Notes under the pieces: model-generated
What the model was told of the DNA's origin: nothing
Databases searched by the model: none
What the model saw: only the letters and a program-made list of their open reading frames with translations
Part shown: piece after piece, positions 8,344 through 17,370 of the stretch
How positions within the stretch are numbered: the first letter of the stretch is position 1
Layout: each line of letters starts with the position of its first letter
Position numbers and translations under genes: made by a program
Assembly (NCBI GenBank): GCA_022706825.1
Contig: JAKJBU010000006.1
Location: forward strand, 1 to 43,603
Direction: 5' to 3'
Source: Bacillota bacterium
GTDB lineage: Bacteria > Bacillota > Clostridia > Lutisporales > Lutisporaceae
Length of the DNA: 43,603 nucleotides

Positions 8344-8447
8344 AGGATACGGGGACGTTTCGGGACACGGGGACGTTTCTCCTGTCCCACTTTCAGTGGG
8401 ACAGGAGAAACGTCCCCGTGTCCCGAAACGTCCCCGTGTCCTCTTTT
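8344..8447. repeat. Dispersed palindromic repeat, copy A (also a likely terminator)
   Basis: Arms of about 48 bp form a nearly perfect palindrome around TTTCA (8391-8395). Each arm holds two GGGGACGTTTC units, the inner one continuing TCCTGTCCCAC. It fills the gap between convergent genes and is followed by CTTTTTT, so it can end transcripts from the left. Copies B, C and D are at 21953, 25036 and 29734. The form resembles REP/BIME-type elements mobilised by Y1 (RAYT) transposases; no such transposase is in the window. Confidence 0.85.
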
Positions 8448-8639
8448 TTAAGGGCTCTTCTCCTCCCACGTTCTGAAAATCATAAAAGATTCATTATCAC
8501 ACTCGCAGCACTTCCGCTGAATCCCTTCTCCGTATTTTATTATGCCTCCTACCCACTCCAGCCTGTTCCTGCTGTATTTCTCAAGAATATTATCCGACTT
8601 GCATTGACAGCAGACTACCTTGAATTCACCCAAGTTCAT
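8448..8639 (-). CDS. Small zinc-ribbon protein
   Basis: A 63-residue protein with two CxxC knuckles (C10-C13 and C44-C47) separated by 30 residues, the layout of a zinc ribbon. It begins inside the stop codon of the oxidoreductase gene (ATGA overlap, 8636-8639), so the two are translationally coupled. I do not recognise a named family. It might be a small metal-binding partner of the oxidoreductase or simply cotranscribed with it. The stop codon touches the palindromic repeat. Confidence 0.65.
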   Translation of the reverse strand: MNLGEFKVVCCQCKSDNILEKYSRNRLEWVGGIIKYGEGIQRKCCECDNESFMIFRTWEEKSP

Positions 8640-9736
8640 TTACCTCCTTTAATCTGCGAAGCAATTTTTTTCTCAGAAGCTGCCAGCCTAAGACCGGTCG
8701 AAAGCATTTTTATGACGTCAATATTCGTTCTGTATACTAACGACCTGAGCCCCGGAGCCTTCATAATTGTCATCATCCTGTCAAAATCCTTGTTGTCGGC
8801 GGCGTTTAACATCGGTCTCAGGGCGCTGAGTTCCCGGCTCTTTTTGTGAATATCCTTCAACAGCAGGTTAACGTCAATACCTCTTGCAATACTTCTGGCT
8901 ATCATTACGCCGGATACTACGGCATTGAACTGTCCAAAGCCAAGGAACGGCTCGATTCCGCCCCCTGCAGCACCTGCAAAATAGATCTTCCCCACCCTGT
9001 TGGTTGTAACACTTCCTGCACGGTGAGGCAATTTCCATGTTTCCAGCATATCATATTTTTTTAATATATCCCGGGACTGAAGAAAACGGTGCCAATAGCC
9101 ATTCAATTCCTCCTGTCCGATACTTTGAACTACATGAGCTATAACCCCCTTGTTTTTACTGTAGGGAGCCGAGTATATGTATACCCCTTTTGTCAGCTCA
9201 TTATCCAGCCACATCTGCAGGGTATCCTCTTCAAAATCACCCTCAAATATCCCTCCCATTACCCATGTCCTCATAACCTCCTGCCAAATGCCGTACCGGG
9301 CAGGTACTGACCAATGTCCGTCCGCCACTACGATATAATCAAATTCGTTTTCCAGATCTTCCGGCTGCACAAAACTGTTGAAAATAATCTGTGACTTAAC
9401 TTGTGAACGGAGCTGGTTTTTTACTGAGTTCTCTTCTTTCCCGCGAATCAGAAAATGACCCAAAGGGCCGGTAACGGCTGCCTGATTGTTGGGCGAGTAG
9501 TGAATGACTTTTCTGAATTGGCTCAAAGGCTTCAGTTTGATTCCCAGTACCTTGTCCAAATACTTAACCGGATCTGAGGCCGGACGGGTTATAAGCCCCA
9601 AAAGGGCCGATACATGAGGATGATACTCCCCAACGAACTCATTTCGCTCAAAAATAACAGGATATATTCCGTTCCTCTCCAATTCAATTGCACAGGACAA
9701 TCCCGAGGTTCCTGCCCCTATTATAGCAACTTTCAC
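8636..9736 (-). CDS. FAD/NAD(P)-dependent oxidoreductase (geranylgeranyl-reductase/monooxygenase-like)
   Basis: A 366-residue flavoprotein. The N-terminal Rossmann motif is AIIGAGTSGLSCAIELERNG (G7, G9, G12), with an acidic residue ending strand 2 in VIFERNEF. A second nucleotide-contacting stretch is IVVADGHWSVPARYG near 145-159. KIYFAGAAGGGIEPFLGFG near 250-268 is the GD-like FAD motif region, here with Gly-rich rather than GD residues. I choose GTG 9736 as start: GAGGGTG sits six bases before it and MKVAIIGAG is a typical opening; an in-frame ATG at 9751 would add five residues. The substrate is unknown; relatives reduce isoprenoid chains or hydroxylate aromatics. Confidence 0.78.
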   Translation of the reverse strand: MKVAIIGAGTSGLSCAIELERNGIYPVIFERNEFVGEYHPHVSALLGLITRPASDPVKYLDKVLGIKLKPLSQFRKVIHYSPNNQAAVTGPLGHFLIRGKEENSVKNQLRSQVKSQIIFNSFVQPEDLENEFDYIVVADGHWSVPARYGIWQEVMRTWVMGGIFEGDFEEDTLQMWLDNELTKGVYIYSAPYSKNKGVIAHVVQSIGQEELNGYWHRFLQSRDILKKYDMLETWKLPHRAGSVTTNRVGKIYFAGAAGGGIEPFLGFGQFNAVVSGVMIARSIARGIDVNLLLKDIHKKSRELSALRPMLNAADNKDFDRMMTIMKAPGLRSLVYRTNIDVIKMLSTGLRLAASEKKIASQIKGGK

Positions 9737-9963
9737 ATACAGCACCCTCATGCGCTAATACTTACAGTGTTATTATGCATAAAAGCAGAACTATCATTCA
9801 TCGAAAGAAATTTTGCCTCGTTTTTCTTCATTTTCTTTTAATATCATTGTTTACATAATTAATGCATTCGGGGTTTTTATTACAAGTGTATTACATCCTC
9901 TCAGATGCTATAATTACTATGTCATAAAATTATAAAGTCTTCTTTTGAAGGAGCTGATTAGGA

Positions 9964-11289
9964 ATGAAAAAAATCAGCGGTAAAAAATCAAGACTTTATA
10001 TTCCGGTATCTATAAAATTTTGGCTTAGCCATTTATTCGCCATACTATGGACAAGCCTTTCAATTTATATATCTCTTCCCTGGCTTGAAGACTTCTCGGG
10101 GGTTGTTACCTTCCCTGCGGCATTGATTATCATTTCGGGAATAGCATACTTTCCGGGCTACCTCAATGCCTTCCTGTTCGCAAGCCTGATGCTTGACCGG
10201 CAGCCGCCCTTTAAAAATGAATACCCTGCAAGGGATATTACTGTTCTTATTGCTGCAAGGAATGAAGGCGAGCGAATAGCGGACACAATTTATTATATAG
10301 CAAAGCAGGATTATACCGGAAATATTAAGGTCTTGATAATCGATAACGGTTCGGAGGACGATACCGCTGTTAATGCCCTTAAGGCAGGCGAAGCACATAA
10401 TCTGGATCTATCAGTTATCAGGGAAGAAATTCCCGGAAAATTCAATGCCCTGAATGCCGGGCTTGAGCATACCTCAACCGATTTATTAATTACATTGGAT
10501 GCAGACACGCTTCTGCATAGGTCTGCCATAAGATACCTGGCAGCAAGAATGGAAAGTGCCCCAAAGGAGGTCTGCGCGGTTGCCGGATCAGTACTGGCCA
10601 GGAACAGCAGGAATGCTCTTCTTGCAAAGATCCAGGAATGGGACTATTTTCTTGGTATTGCATCAATCAAAAGACTGCAGGGACTATATCAGGGAACTCT
10701 GGTTGCTCAAGGTGCCTACAGCATTTATAAAGCTGAAAGCATCAGGGAGGTAGGGGGATGGCCTGATGCAATAGGTGAGGATATCGTACTGACATGGAAT
10801 CTGCTAAAAAAAAGCGGGCCCATATACTTTGAACCTCTGGCAGTGGCGTTTACCGATGTGCCGACGACAATTCGCTCCTTTTCAAAGCAGCGCTCCAGAT
10901 GGGCAAGGGGAATGATTGAGGCTCTAAAGCAGGTGAAACCTTGGCAGCAGCCGCTGCTTTACACCAAATATCTGACAGGTATGAATCTTATTATGCCTTT
11001 CCTGGACTTTTGCTACACGTTCTTCTGGCTGCCGGGATTGATACTGGCTTTTTTGGGGTATTACTGGATTGTCGGCCCCATGACATTGCTGGTGATTCCG
11101 CTGACCCTCCTGAATTATTCAATATTATACGCTTATCAGTTATACGTATTCAGACGCTTGAACCTAAGGGTAAGAAAAAACATGCGGGGTTTCATATTAT
11201 TCATAATTGTTTATCAGATGATAATGTCTCCTGTTTCTGTATGGGGATACCTTCAGGAATTCCTGAAGCTGAAGAGAAACTGGAAATAG
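9964..11289 (+). CDS. Membrane-bound family 2 glycosyltransferase (PgaC/IcaA-like)
   Basis: A 441-residue processive glycosyltransferase. Two N-terminal membrane helices (about 18-40 and 45-75) precede a GT2 domain with ITVLIAARNEGERI at 92-105, D127 of IDNGSEDDT, the metal motif DAD at 179-181, the acceptor-site GED at 271-273 and the product-binding QRSRW at 309-313. Two or three C-terminal helices follow. This is the layout of poly-N-acetylglucosamine or hyaluronan-type synthases, which polymerise and extrude a sugar chain. No pgaB/icaB-like deacetylase is adjacent, so the polymer is uncertain. It has a good GGAG site and a strong terminator at 11303-11345, so it is a single-gene unit. Confidence 0.88.
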   Translation: MKKISGKKSRLYIPVSIKFWLSHLFAILWTSLSIYISLPWLEDFSGVVTFPAALIIISGIAYFPGYLNAFLFASLMLDRQPPFKNEYPARDITVLIAARNEGERIADTIYYIAKQDYTGNIKVLIIDNGSEDDTAVNALKAGEAHNLDLSVIREEIPGKFNALNAGLEHTSTDLLITLDADTLLHRSAIRYLAARMESAPKEVCAVAGSVLARNSRNALLAKIQEWDYFLGIASIKRLQGLYQGTLVAQGAYSIYKAESIREVGGWPDAIGEDIVLTWNLLKKSGPIYFEPLAVAFTDVPTTIRSFSKQRSRWARGMIEALKQVKPWQQPLLYTKYLTGMNLIMPFLDFCYTFFWLPGLILAFLGYYWIVGPMTLLVIPLTLLNYSILYAYQLYVFRRLNLRVRKNMRGFILFIIVYQMIMSPVSVWGYLQEFLKLKRNWK

Positions 11290-11302
11290 CAGGATTTCCC
11301 GG

Positions 11303-11345
11303 GCTGCTGCAAAACCACATTTTGCAGCAGCTACATATTTTTTTA
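11303..11345 (+). terminator. Intrinsic terminator after the glycosyltransferase gene
   Basis: Perfect 12-bp stem GCTGCTGCAAAA / TTTTGCAGCAGC (11303-11314, 11320-11331), loop CCACA, followed by TACATATTTTTTT. Confidence 0.9.
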
Positions 11346-11362
11346 CAGGTTTGTACAAAATA
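11332..11362 (+). promoter_or_regulatory. Weak candidate sigma-G-type promoter of the germination operon
   Basis: TACATA (11332-11337), 18 bp, CAAAATA (11356-11362), with five of six and five of seven matches to the forespore pattern as I recall it. It overlaps the T-run of the terminator. Forespore expression would be expected for these genes, which is the main reason to mention it. Confidence 0.3.
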
Positions 11363-11399
11363 ACAGAAATGAAAATTCTTGATGCCGGGGAGTGGTTCC

Positions 11400-12893
11400 A
11401 TGCCTGCAATCAATGAAGAAGACAGCCTCTACAATAAAACTGCCAATGTATCAAGTGATAATATCCGCTCGATTCTCGGAAGCAATGCGGATTATGTATC
11501 CCGTGTCATTCTTGTCAGGGATAAACCTGAAATACCCTCTGTTCTTGTATATATGGACGGGCTGGTAGACGGCAAGCTGATAAATGATAATATACTGAAG
11601 CCCCTTTCCCAGGAGGAGCAGTTTGATTCCTGCAGCGGGGAAGAAGATGCTGTAAGGCTTATAAGCATGGGAAAGATATATTCCTCCTCAATAAAGGTAA
11701 GGACAAATATGAAAGACCTGACTGACGATATACTGACAGGAAGCGCGGCATTGATATTCAATGATGTAAAGACAGCCTTTACCTTTGAAGCCAAAGCTTC
11801 TCTAAGCCGAGCCATCTCCGAGCCTACAGGGGAAAATGTTATTAAGGGTGCTAAGGATTCTTTTATTGAGGACTTAAGGACCAATACCGCTCTGTGCCGT
11901 AAAAAGCTTACCTCTCCATACCTGACAATTGAACAGATTCGTTTGGGAAAACAGACAAAAAGCAATATTGCGATATTATATGTAAAAAATATAGCAAAAA
12001 GCAAATTGATAGATGAAGTGAAACAGAGGCTTGAAGCCATTGATATTGACAGGGTGCTTGACGCAGGTGTTATTGAGGGGGCAATCGTTGATGATAAGTA
12101 TTCTGCATTCCCTCAGATTCAATATACCGAAAGGATTGACAGATTCTGCGCAAGCCTTGTTGAGGGCCGTGCGGGAATACTGATTGAAGGCCTGCCTACG
12201 GCTTATATAGTTCCGGGTACACTGCTTCAATTTCTGCAGGCTCCGGATGACTACTCATTTCAGTTCATTATTGCATCCATTGTCCGATTTATCAGGTTTA
12301 TGAGCATGTTCATAACACTGATACTTCCCGGCTTCTATATATCCATTACCTCCTTTCACCCGGAAATGCTGCCTGCGGAACTGGCCTTCTCAATAGTTGC
12401 ATCCAGGGTGGGAGTGCCCTTCCCGATGTTTGTGGAAGTACTGATACTGCTGCTGGCTTTTGAGCTGTTGATTGAAGCCGGCGTAAGGCTGCCAAAGGTC
12501 ATAGGTCAGACAGTATCTATTGTGGGCGGTCTTGTGGTAGGCCAGGCTGCCGTTGAAGCCAAGCTGGTATCCCCGGCTACCGTGATGATTATTGCAATTA
12601 CTGCCATCGCAGGTTTCCTTATGCCTAATCAGGATTTCAGCAATGCCATAAGGCTCTGGCGCTTGATACTGGCTATATTCGGCAGCATAACAGGTATGTT
12701 TGGGCTCACCTTCGGGTTGATATTCCTTCTCTACCATTGGTGCAGGATTGAGACCTTCGGTGTTCCGTACCTGGACCCCTTTGTCGCCAATGAGGATGAA
12801 CAGCTTCAGGACACCATTTTCCGGCTTCCCCTCTTCACCATGAAGAAGCGGCCAAGCAGCCTTGATTCTAAAAATAAGAAAAGGATGGAGTGA
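11400..12893 (+). CDS. gerKA: Spore germination receptor A subunit (GerA/GerKA family)
   Basis: A 497-residue inner spore-membrane protein. A soluble N-terminal half (about 1-280) includes RVILVRDKPEIPSVLVYMDG and YLTIEQIRLGKQTKSNIAIL. Four or five helices follow (about 285-445), with the family segments VEGRAGILIEGLPTAYIVPG and ITSFHPEMLPAELAFSIVASR, and a charged tail. GerA-family A, B and C subunits form a nutrient-gated channel that starts germination. I start at ATG 11400 with GGGGAG seven bases before it; alternatives at 11382 and 11379 lack a ribosome site. First gene of a four-gene operon. Subtype (GerA, GerB or GerK) is not certain. Confidence 0.92.
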   Translation: MPAINEEDSLYNKTANVSSDNIRSILGSNADYVSRVILVRDKPEIPSVLVYMDGLVDGKLINDNILKPLSQEEQFDSCSGEEDAVRLISMGKIYSSSIKVRTNMKDLTDDILTGSAALIFNDVKTAFTFEAKASLSRAISEPTGENVIKGAKDSFIEDLRTNTALCRKKLTSPYLTIEQIRLGKQTKSNIAILYVKNIAKSKLIDEVKQRLEAIDIDRVLDAGVIEGAIVDDKYSAFPQIQYTERIDRFCASLVEGRAGILIEGLPTAYIVPGTLLQFLQAPDDYSFQFIIASIVRFIRFMSMFITLILPGFYISITSFHPEMLPAELAFSIVASRVGVPFPMFVEVLILLLAFELLIEAGVRLPKVIGQTVSIVGGLVVGQAAVEAKLVSPATVMIIAITAIAGFLMPNQDFSNAIRLWRLILAIFGSITGMFGLTFGLIFLLYHWCRIETFGVPYLDPFVANEDEQLQDTIFRLPLFTMKKRPSSLDSKNKKRME

Positions 12894-12899
12894 GACTTT

Positions 12900-14087
12900 A
12901 TGCGGAGATATGCGATTCTGACAGCCCTGCTGGCTTTAATTGCAGCTTTGTCCGGCTGTGTGCAGATTGCCATGGGAAGAGCAGAAATTGATAAGCTGTT
13001 TATCGTAAGAGTGTTTTCTTTCGATGAAGCAGAGAAGGGCAAGGCCAGGATAACAGTTACTACAAAGGATCTGTCAACGGGAGAAGGCGGAGAAGGTGCA
13101 ACTCAAAAAGGAGAAAGCGTTGTATCCGAAGGAGATACTGTATTTGATGCTGCACGAAACCTGTCAACATACGCAGACAGAAAGCTGAATGCAGGCCATA
13201 CGGAGTTCATACTCTTCGGAGAGTCCATTGCCAGGAAAGGCATACTTCCCTATCTTGATTTCATAAGCAGGCATCCGGAATTCCGTTATAATGCAAAACT
13301 TTATGTAGTTAAAGGAGGTACCGCAAACTCCCTGGTCGAAAAGGCAAGTACCTCGAGATACTTCGTAGGGGACAGGTTAGCCCGTATAGAAGAACATATA
13401 GGCAGAACATCCATATCCGGAATGGTCACGCTTAATGAAGCGCTGCTTATATTTGATGAGAGGAATCTGGATACCTTCATTCCATATATTGAGCCGGTTC
13501 CTACAAGGGTATCGGGAGAAAAACCCGGTACTTATGATATGATACTGAACGGCTATGCAATTTTCCGGGAGGATAAGCTTCTCTACCTCGCTTCACGGGA
13601 AGAATCCCGGGGAATAAACTGGATGCTGAACCGCATTGGTTCAGGGATAATTGTGTTAAAGGATCAAACGGGGCAAGAAATCTCCATGGTGATAATCCAT
13701 GGGAATTCCAGGATAAAGCCCAGGATTGAAGGAGGAGAGCTTCACTGTACAGTTGAAGTATCCTTCGTTACCAACATTGGCGAAATAATGGGAGGCACAA
13801 ACATATTTGACAGAGCTTCATTGGATTACCTTACTAAGCAGCAGGAGAAATCCATAAAACGCGAGGTGGAAAATGCCATAAGAACAGCACAGGAGAAGGA
13901 TTCCGACCATTTCAGCATACTTTCAAAATTCATAATCAAGTACCCTTTACTTCGGGACTATTTTCAGGAAAATTGGCAGGAGCTGTTTCCCAATATCAAA
14001 TTTGAAGTCAGTGTTGATTCCAGGATAGACGGAACCTTCATGATAAATGAACCGATTACCGCAAGCGAGGAGGCTGTGGGTGAATGA
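12900..14087 (+). CDS. gerKC: Spore germination receptor C subunit, lipoprotein (Ger(x)C)
   Basis: A 395-residue lipoprotein: signal MRRYAILTALLALIAALSGC with lipobox LSGC and Cys20 as the lipidated residue. Family motifs follow: DKLFIVRVFSFD, YADRKLNAGHTEFILFGE, the region around GILPYLDFISRHPEFR, and a C-terminal domain with VEVSFVTNIGEIMGG. It is the membrane-tethered C component of the GerA-type complex, needed for receptor assembly. It starts six bases after gerKA and overlaps the next gene by ATGA, so the operon is translationally coupled. Confidence 0.92.
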   Translation: MRRYAILTALLALIAALSGCVQIAMGRAEIDKLFIVRVFSFDEAEKGKARITVTTKDLSTGEGGEGATQKGESVVSEGDTVFDAARNLSTYADRKLNAGHTEFILFGESIARKGILPYLDFISRHPEFRYNAKLYVVKGGTANSLVEKASTSRYFVGDRLARIEEHIGRTSISGMVTLNEALLIFDERNLDTFIPYIEPVPTRVSGEKPGTYDMILNGYAIFREDKLLYLASREESRGINWMLNRIGSGIIVLKDQTGQEISMVIIHGNSRIKPRIEGGELHCTVEVSFVTNIGEIMGGTNIFDRASLDYLTKQQEKSIKREVENAIRTAQEKDSDHFSILSKFIIKYPLLRDYFQENWQELFPNIKFEVSVDSRIDGTFMINEPITASEEAVGE

Positions 14088-14287
14088 AGATATTCGTTTT
14101 GGTGCCTGTTGTGATAATTGTCGTAATAGCAGACATAATACCAATAATAAGAAAGAAACAGCATAAGGAGGCAGCAGTCCTAATAATGCTTGGGGCTGTA
14201 ACCCTGGCCTACGGGTATTACTATATTACCCATGAGCACACTGCCAGCCTGGTAAATCTGATGTTTGACATATTCGGCTCAAGGTAA
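14084..14287 (+). CDS. Small two-helix membrane protein of the germination operon
   Basis: A 67-residue protein with two hydrophobic segments (about 2-22 and 32-49) joined by a basic loop, KKQHKEA. It overlaps the gerKC stop by four bases and is followed 12 bases later by gerKB. Small membrane proteins encoded within or beside ger operons (D subunits) modulate receptor output in other spore formers, and this may be such a subunit. I infer that from position, size and topology, not from similarity. Confidence 0.7.
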   Translation: MKIFVLVPVVIIVVIADIIPIIRKKQHKEAAVLIMLGAVTLAYGYYYITHEHTASLVNLMFDIFGSR

Positions 14288-14299
14288 GGAGATTCTTGT

Positions 14300-15418
14300 A
14301 TGAAAACAGGCAAAGACAAAATATCGGTAAAGCAGCTTTTTTTTGTATTTACGATAATGATATCCTCTCCCACAACAAGACTGCTTCCCAAATATGCGGC
14401 AGCAAAAGCCGAACAGGCAGGCTGGGTGTCCCCGATTGTTAGCACGGTGCCCTTTATTCTGCTGCTGCTGGTTATTGACTCTCTGTTGAAGAAGTACAAA
14501 GGGCAGAGCATGTCTGATATTATCAGCAGTATTATAGGAAAATTCCTGGGAAAGCTGGTACTGGTGGTATATTTGCTGTGGGCTCTCTGGCTCACGGCTA
14601 TGTATAGCCGTTATTATACCGAGCGGCTTACCAGTTCGATTTATGTCAACATCGACATTAATGTATTTATAATATTAGCTCTTATTCCAATAGCATACAT
14701 ACTCCGTTCCGGTTTCACCCCTATTGCACGGATGAGCGAAATACTGCTGCCCTTCATAGGGGCAATGCTTATAATGCTGGCACTCTTTTTATTTCCCAAG
14801 GTCAGGGCAGATAATCTGCTTCCGGTCTATTTCAACGACATAGTGCCTATATTCAAAGGGAGTATCTCTATAACAGGGGTGCTGTCCTATCTGTTCCTTA
14901 TGTTCTTCCTGAGCGACAAGATTGTGAACCTGAAAAGCCTTCGAAAATTCGGCTATATCGCTTCTTGTGTGAATATTTCAAGCATAATGGTGGTAAACTT
15001 CATTGTAATAGGCGTACTGGGCAGTTCCCTTGCCAGGAGGGTTTACATGCCCGTTCTGACTGTTGTCAAACAGATTTCCATAATGGATATTATAGAAAAT
15101 ATTGAGGCTGTAGTAGTTGCCATATGGATTTTCGCCGACTTCACACTTATTGCCACTCTGCTTGTTATTGTGCTCAACCTTATTAAGTCAATATTTAACT
15201 TATCTGATACAAAACCCCTGATTAATATTCTTGCTGTCTTGGTATATTATCTCTCCCTGGGAATAAGTGCCGGAAGGTTTGAGCTGGAGGATTTCACCAA
15301 TAAGCTGCTCATGCCGATAAACCTGACCCTGGGCTACGGATTTCCCTTCGTACTGTTCGCTCTATCAACGCTTAAAAAAAAGAAACAGCCTAAAAAAGCG
15401 GTCAATCCTTCCCGATAA
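14300..15418 (+). CDS. gerKB: Spore germination receptor B subunit (GerAB/GerKB permease family)
   Basis: A 372-residue, ten-helix protein of the amino-acid-permease-like GerAB family. The start KISVKQLFFVFTIMISSPTT and the following LLPKYAAAKAEQAGWVSP are typical of the first helix region, where the B subunit recognises the nutrient germinant. AAGGAG precedes the start. It completes the A-C-small-B operon order. Its last codons and stop lie inside a stem-loop (15404-15431) that terminates the convergent coat gene and could also end this transcript. Confidence 0.9.
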   Translation: MKTGKDKISVKQLFFVFTIMISSPTTRLLPKYAAAKAEQAGWVSPIVSTVPFILLLLVIDSLLKKYKGQSMSDIISSIIGKFLGKLVLVVYLLWALWLTAMYSRYYTERLTSSIYVNIDINVFIILALIPIAYILRSGFTPIARMSEILLPFIGAMLIMLALFLFPKVRADNLLPVYFNDIVPIFKGSISITGVLSYLFLMFFLSDKIVNLKSLRKFGYIASCVNISSIMVVNFIVIGVLGSSLARRVYMPVLTVVKQISIMDIIENIEAVVVAIWIFADFTLIATLLVIVLNLIKSIFNLSDTKPLINILAVLVYYLSLGISAGRFELEDFTNKLLMPINLTLGYGFPFVLFALSTLKKKKQPKKAVNPSR

Positions 15419-15431
15419 TTTGGGAAGGATT
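15392..15431 (-). terminator. Stem-loop terminating the cotF-like gene, overlapping the gerKB end
   Basis: Arms AATCCTTCCC (15404-15413) and GGGAAGGATT (15422-15431), 8-base loop containing the gerKB stop. On the minus strand it is followed by GACCGCTTTTTT. The plus-strand side lacks a T-run. Confidence 0.55.
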
Positions 15432-15438
15432 GGATGGC

Positions 15439-15903
15439 TTACTGCGGATTGTACAAGCCCATACTCTCCATATACTTGAAGACACTCTCTCCATGCTGCT
15501 GCTCTTCTTTCTGTATATGGTTCAGGGTTTGGCGGATGTTTGGATCCCTGAATTCAAATATAGCCGTATCGTATGCTCCTGAAACATACTTCTCAGTCAT
15601 TAGAATATCGTTGCACAGGTCCCCGTCGCTTTTGCTTCCGGTTCCTGCTTTTATGGGCTGCTGGCCCTGTGCCCCCTGCTGGCCTTGCTGCTGATTCTGG
15701 TTCATGCTCGGCATCTGTCCGCTTAAAAGCTGGTTGATGGTATTAAGATGCTGCTGCTCATGTTTTGCATGAGAGCTGAAAAGCTGCTTCAGTTGAGGGT
15801 CTTGGGCCTTGTTTGCATAATCATTGTATTTCTTAATGCATATCTCCTCATGGGTTTTCTGGTCCTGAAGCAACCCCTTTTCCTTTTGAGTCAGATTGTT
15901 CAT
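15439..15903 (-). CDS. cotF: CotF-like spore coat protein, long form
   Basis: A 154-residue protein: an N-terminal helical hairpin (LTQKEKGLLQDQKTHEEICI, later HAKHEQQHLNTINQLL), a Gln-rich linker with repeated QQGQ near 66-82, and a C-terminal Coat_F hairpin (NDILMTEKYVSGAYDTAIFE, then HIQKEEQQHGESVFKYMES). Met/His/Glu positions recall ferritin-like folds. The start is ATG 15903 with GGAGGTGATTTT before it; an upstream in-frame ATG has no such site. It follows the giant surface-protein gene by 45 bases, possibly on one transcript, and ends at a hairpin. Confidence 0.85.
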   Translation of the reverse strand: MNNLTQKEKGLLQDQKTHEEICIKKYNDYANKAQDPQLKQLFSSHAKHEQQHLNTINQLLSGQMPSMNQNQQQGQQGAQGQQPIKAGTGSKSDGDLCNDILMTEKYVSGAYDTAIFEFRDPNIRQTLNHIQKEEQQHGESVFKYMESMGLYNPQ

Positions 15904-15948
15904 AAAATCACCTCCGGCTTTAGTATTTTTCATTGTAAGCAAAATATA

Positions 15949-17370
15949 CTAAAAGTCTTCGGTTTCATCTTCCATAACAGTTACAATTACTTTGTACTCA
16001 ATATAAGAGTCATCATTTGCCGTTATTTTGTAAACAACCTCGCTGCTGAAATCATTAGGTGTTATACCGCTGTGCTGCTGCACTTCCCCAACATATACCG
16101 ACTTTCCCAGATAAGAGAATGAAGCAATCAAGTTTGACACAATTGTATTAGATGGAACAGATACTCTGATTATATGGTTCTGCTGATCGATACGTCCTCT
16201 TGCCTTTGGTTTCAAACCTGCAAATCCAAATCTTAATAATTTTTTTTCATTTTCATCTGCAACTTTGACTGTTACAGTATAGTTCCGGGTTGAGCCGTCC
16301 TGTGCTGCAACAGTATATATTACCGGATTGGTAAAATCATTTACTGTCTCTCCGCTCTTCTGCTCTTTGCTTCCAATCAGGACTTTACTGTTTTCCGAAC
16401 TGACGAATACTGCCGCAAGTCCATTCAGTGAAGTTCCAAAGGGTACAGTAACGTTTATTTGATTCTCTGCTTCATTTATAACTCCTTCCGCTTCGGGAAC
16501 AGAGAATCCGAATTCCTTAATAAGCTTTTCACTGCTGGGAGCTGCATTGACTGTCACAGTATATTCCCTGACAGTACCGTCCTGTGCTGTTACAATGTAC
16601 TTTACAGGGTTTGTAAAATCTTGCACTGTCTCTCCGCTAACCTGCTCCGCTCCTTCCACCTTTACAACAGCTTCCGGCGAAACCTTGAAGGATGCAACAA
16701 GCTTGGTTCTGTCTGTACCGTAGGGTACTGTAAGTTCTATAGTCTTTTGCTCCTTGCCTACTTCTGCCTTTATAACAGGTTCCAATGCTCTGAATGCGAA
16801 AACGGTTATACGGTTTTCTGAGTTTGGTGCTCTTTTCACGATTACGGTATACTCCTTTGTTGTTCCATCCTCAGCTGTTACTATATATACTACCGGTCCA
16901 CTGAAATCAGGCTCTTTACCTGACTTAACAGATATCCAGGTATTGTCCGGTATATCTATAACAGGCACCAGCTTGCTCAGGTCTGTTCTGTAGGGCACTG
17001 TAACAGTAATAATCCTTTTTTCCTCATCTATCTCCCCGATGGCGGACTTAGGCCTTTCAAACCTGAAGGCTTTTATGGATTTGTCAAGCTCCTTTGCAAT
17101 GGTCACCACTACCTTATAATCCTGTGAAGATCCGTCCTGGGCAATAACGGTATAGGTAACCTCCCCGGAAAAGTCATTGACGGTTTCTCCGCTGATCTGC
17201 CTCTTTCCTTTCACCTCTACCACAGCATGCTCCGAACACTTGAAGCTTGCAGCCAGATTCTTCACATCCGTTCCATGGGGCACTGTCAGGCTGATTCTCC
17301 TGTCTTTCTTATCAATGTTTCCGTCTATTCCGCTTGCAAGATTCTTGAAGCTGAAGCTGGTGATTTCCTT
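15949..17370 (-). repeat. Five tandem coding repeats (about 285 bp each) in the giant surface protein
   Basis: Units begin near 17370, 17085, 16810, 16520 and 16240 on the minus strand. Each encodes a beta-sandwich domain starting FxFxxxxxxxxGxI and ending DGSxxxYxVxV. Units 1, 3 and 4 keep SGETV-DF; unit 2 has lost it (KSGKEPDFSGP) and unit 5 is the most divergent. Confidence 0.75.

Noticed and set aside
10941-11363. Plus-strand open frame of 140 codons within and after the glycosyltransferase gene
   Set aside because: It is an alternate frame inside a gene with intact membrane helices and runs through the terminator at 11303-11345.
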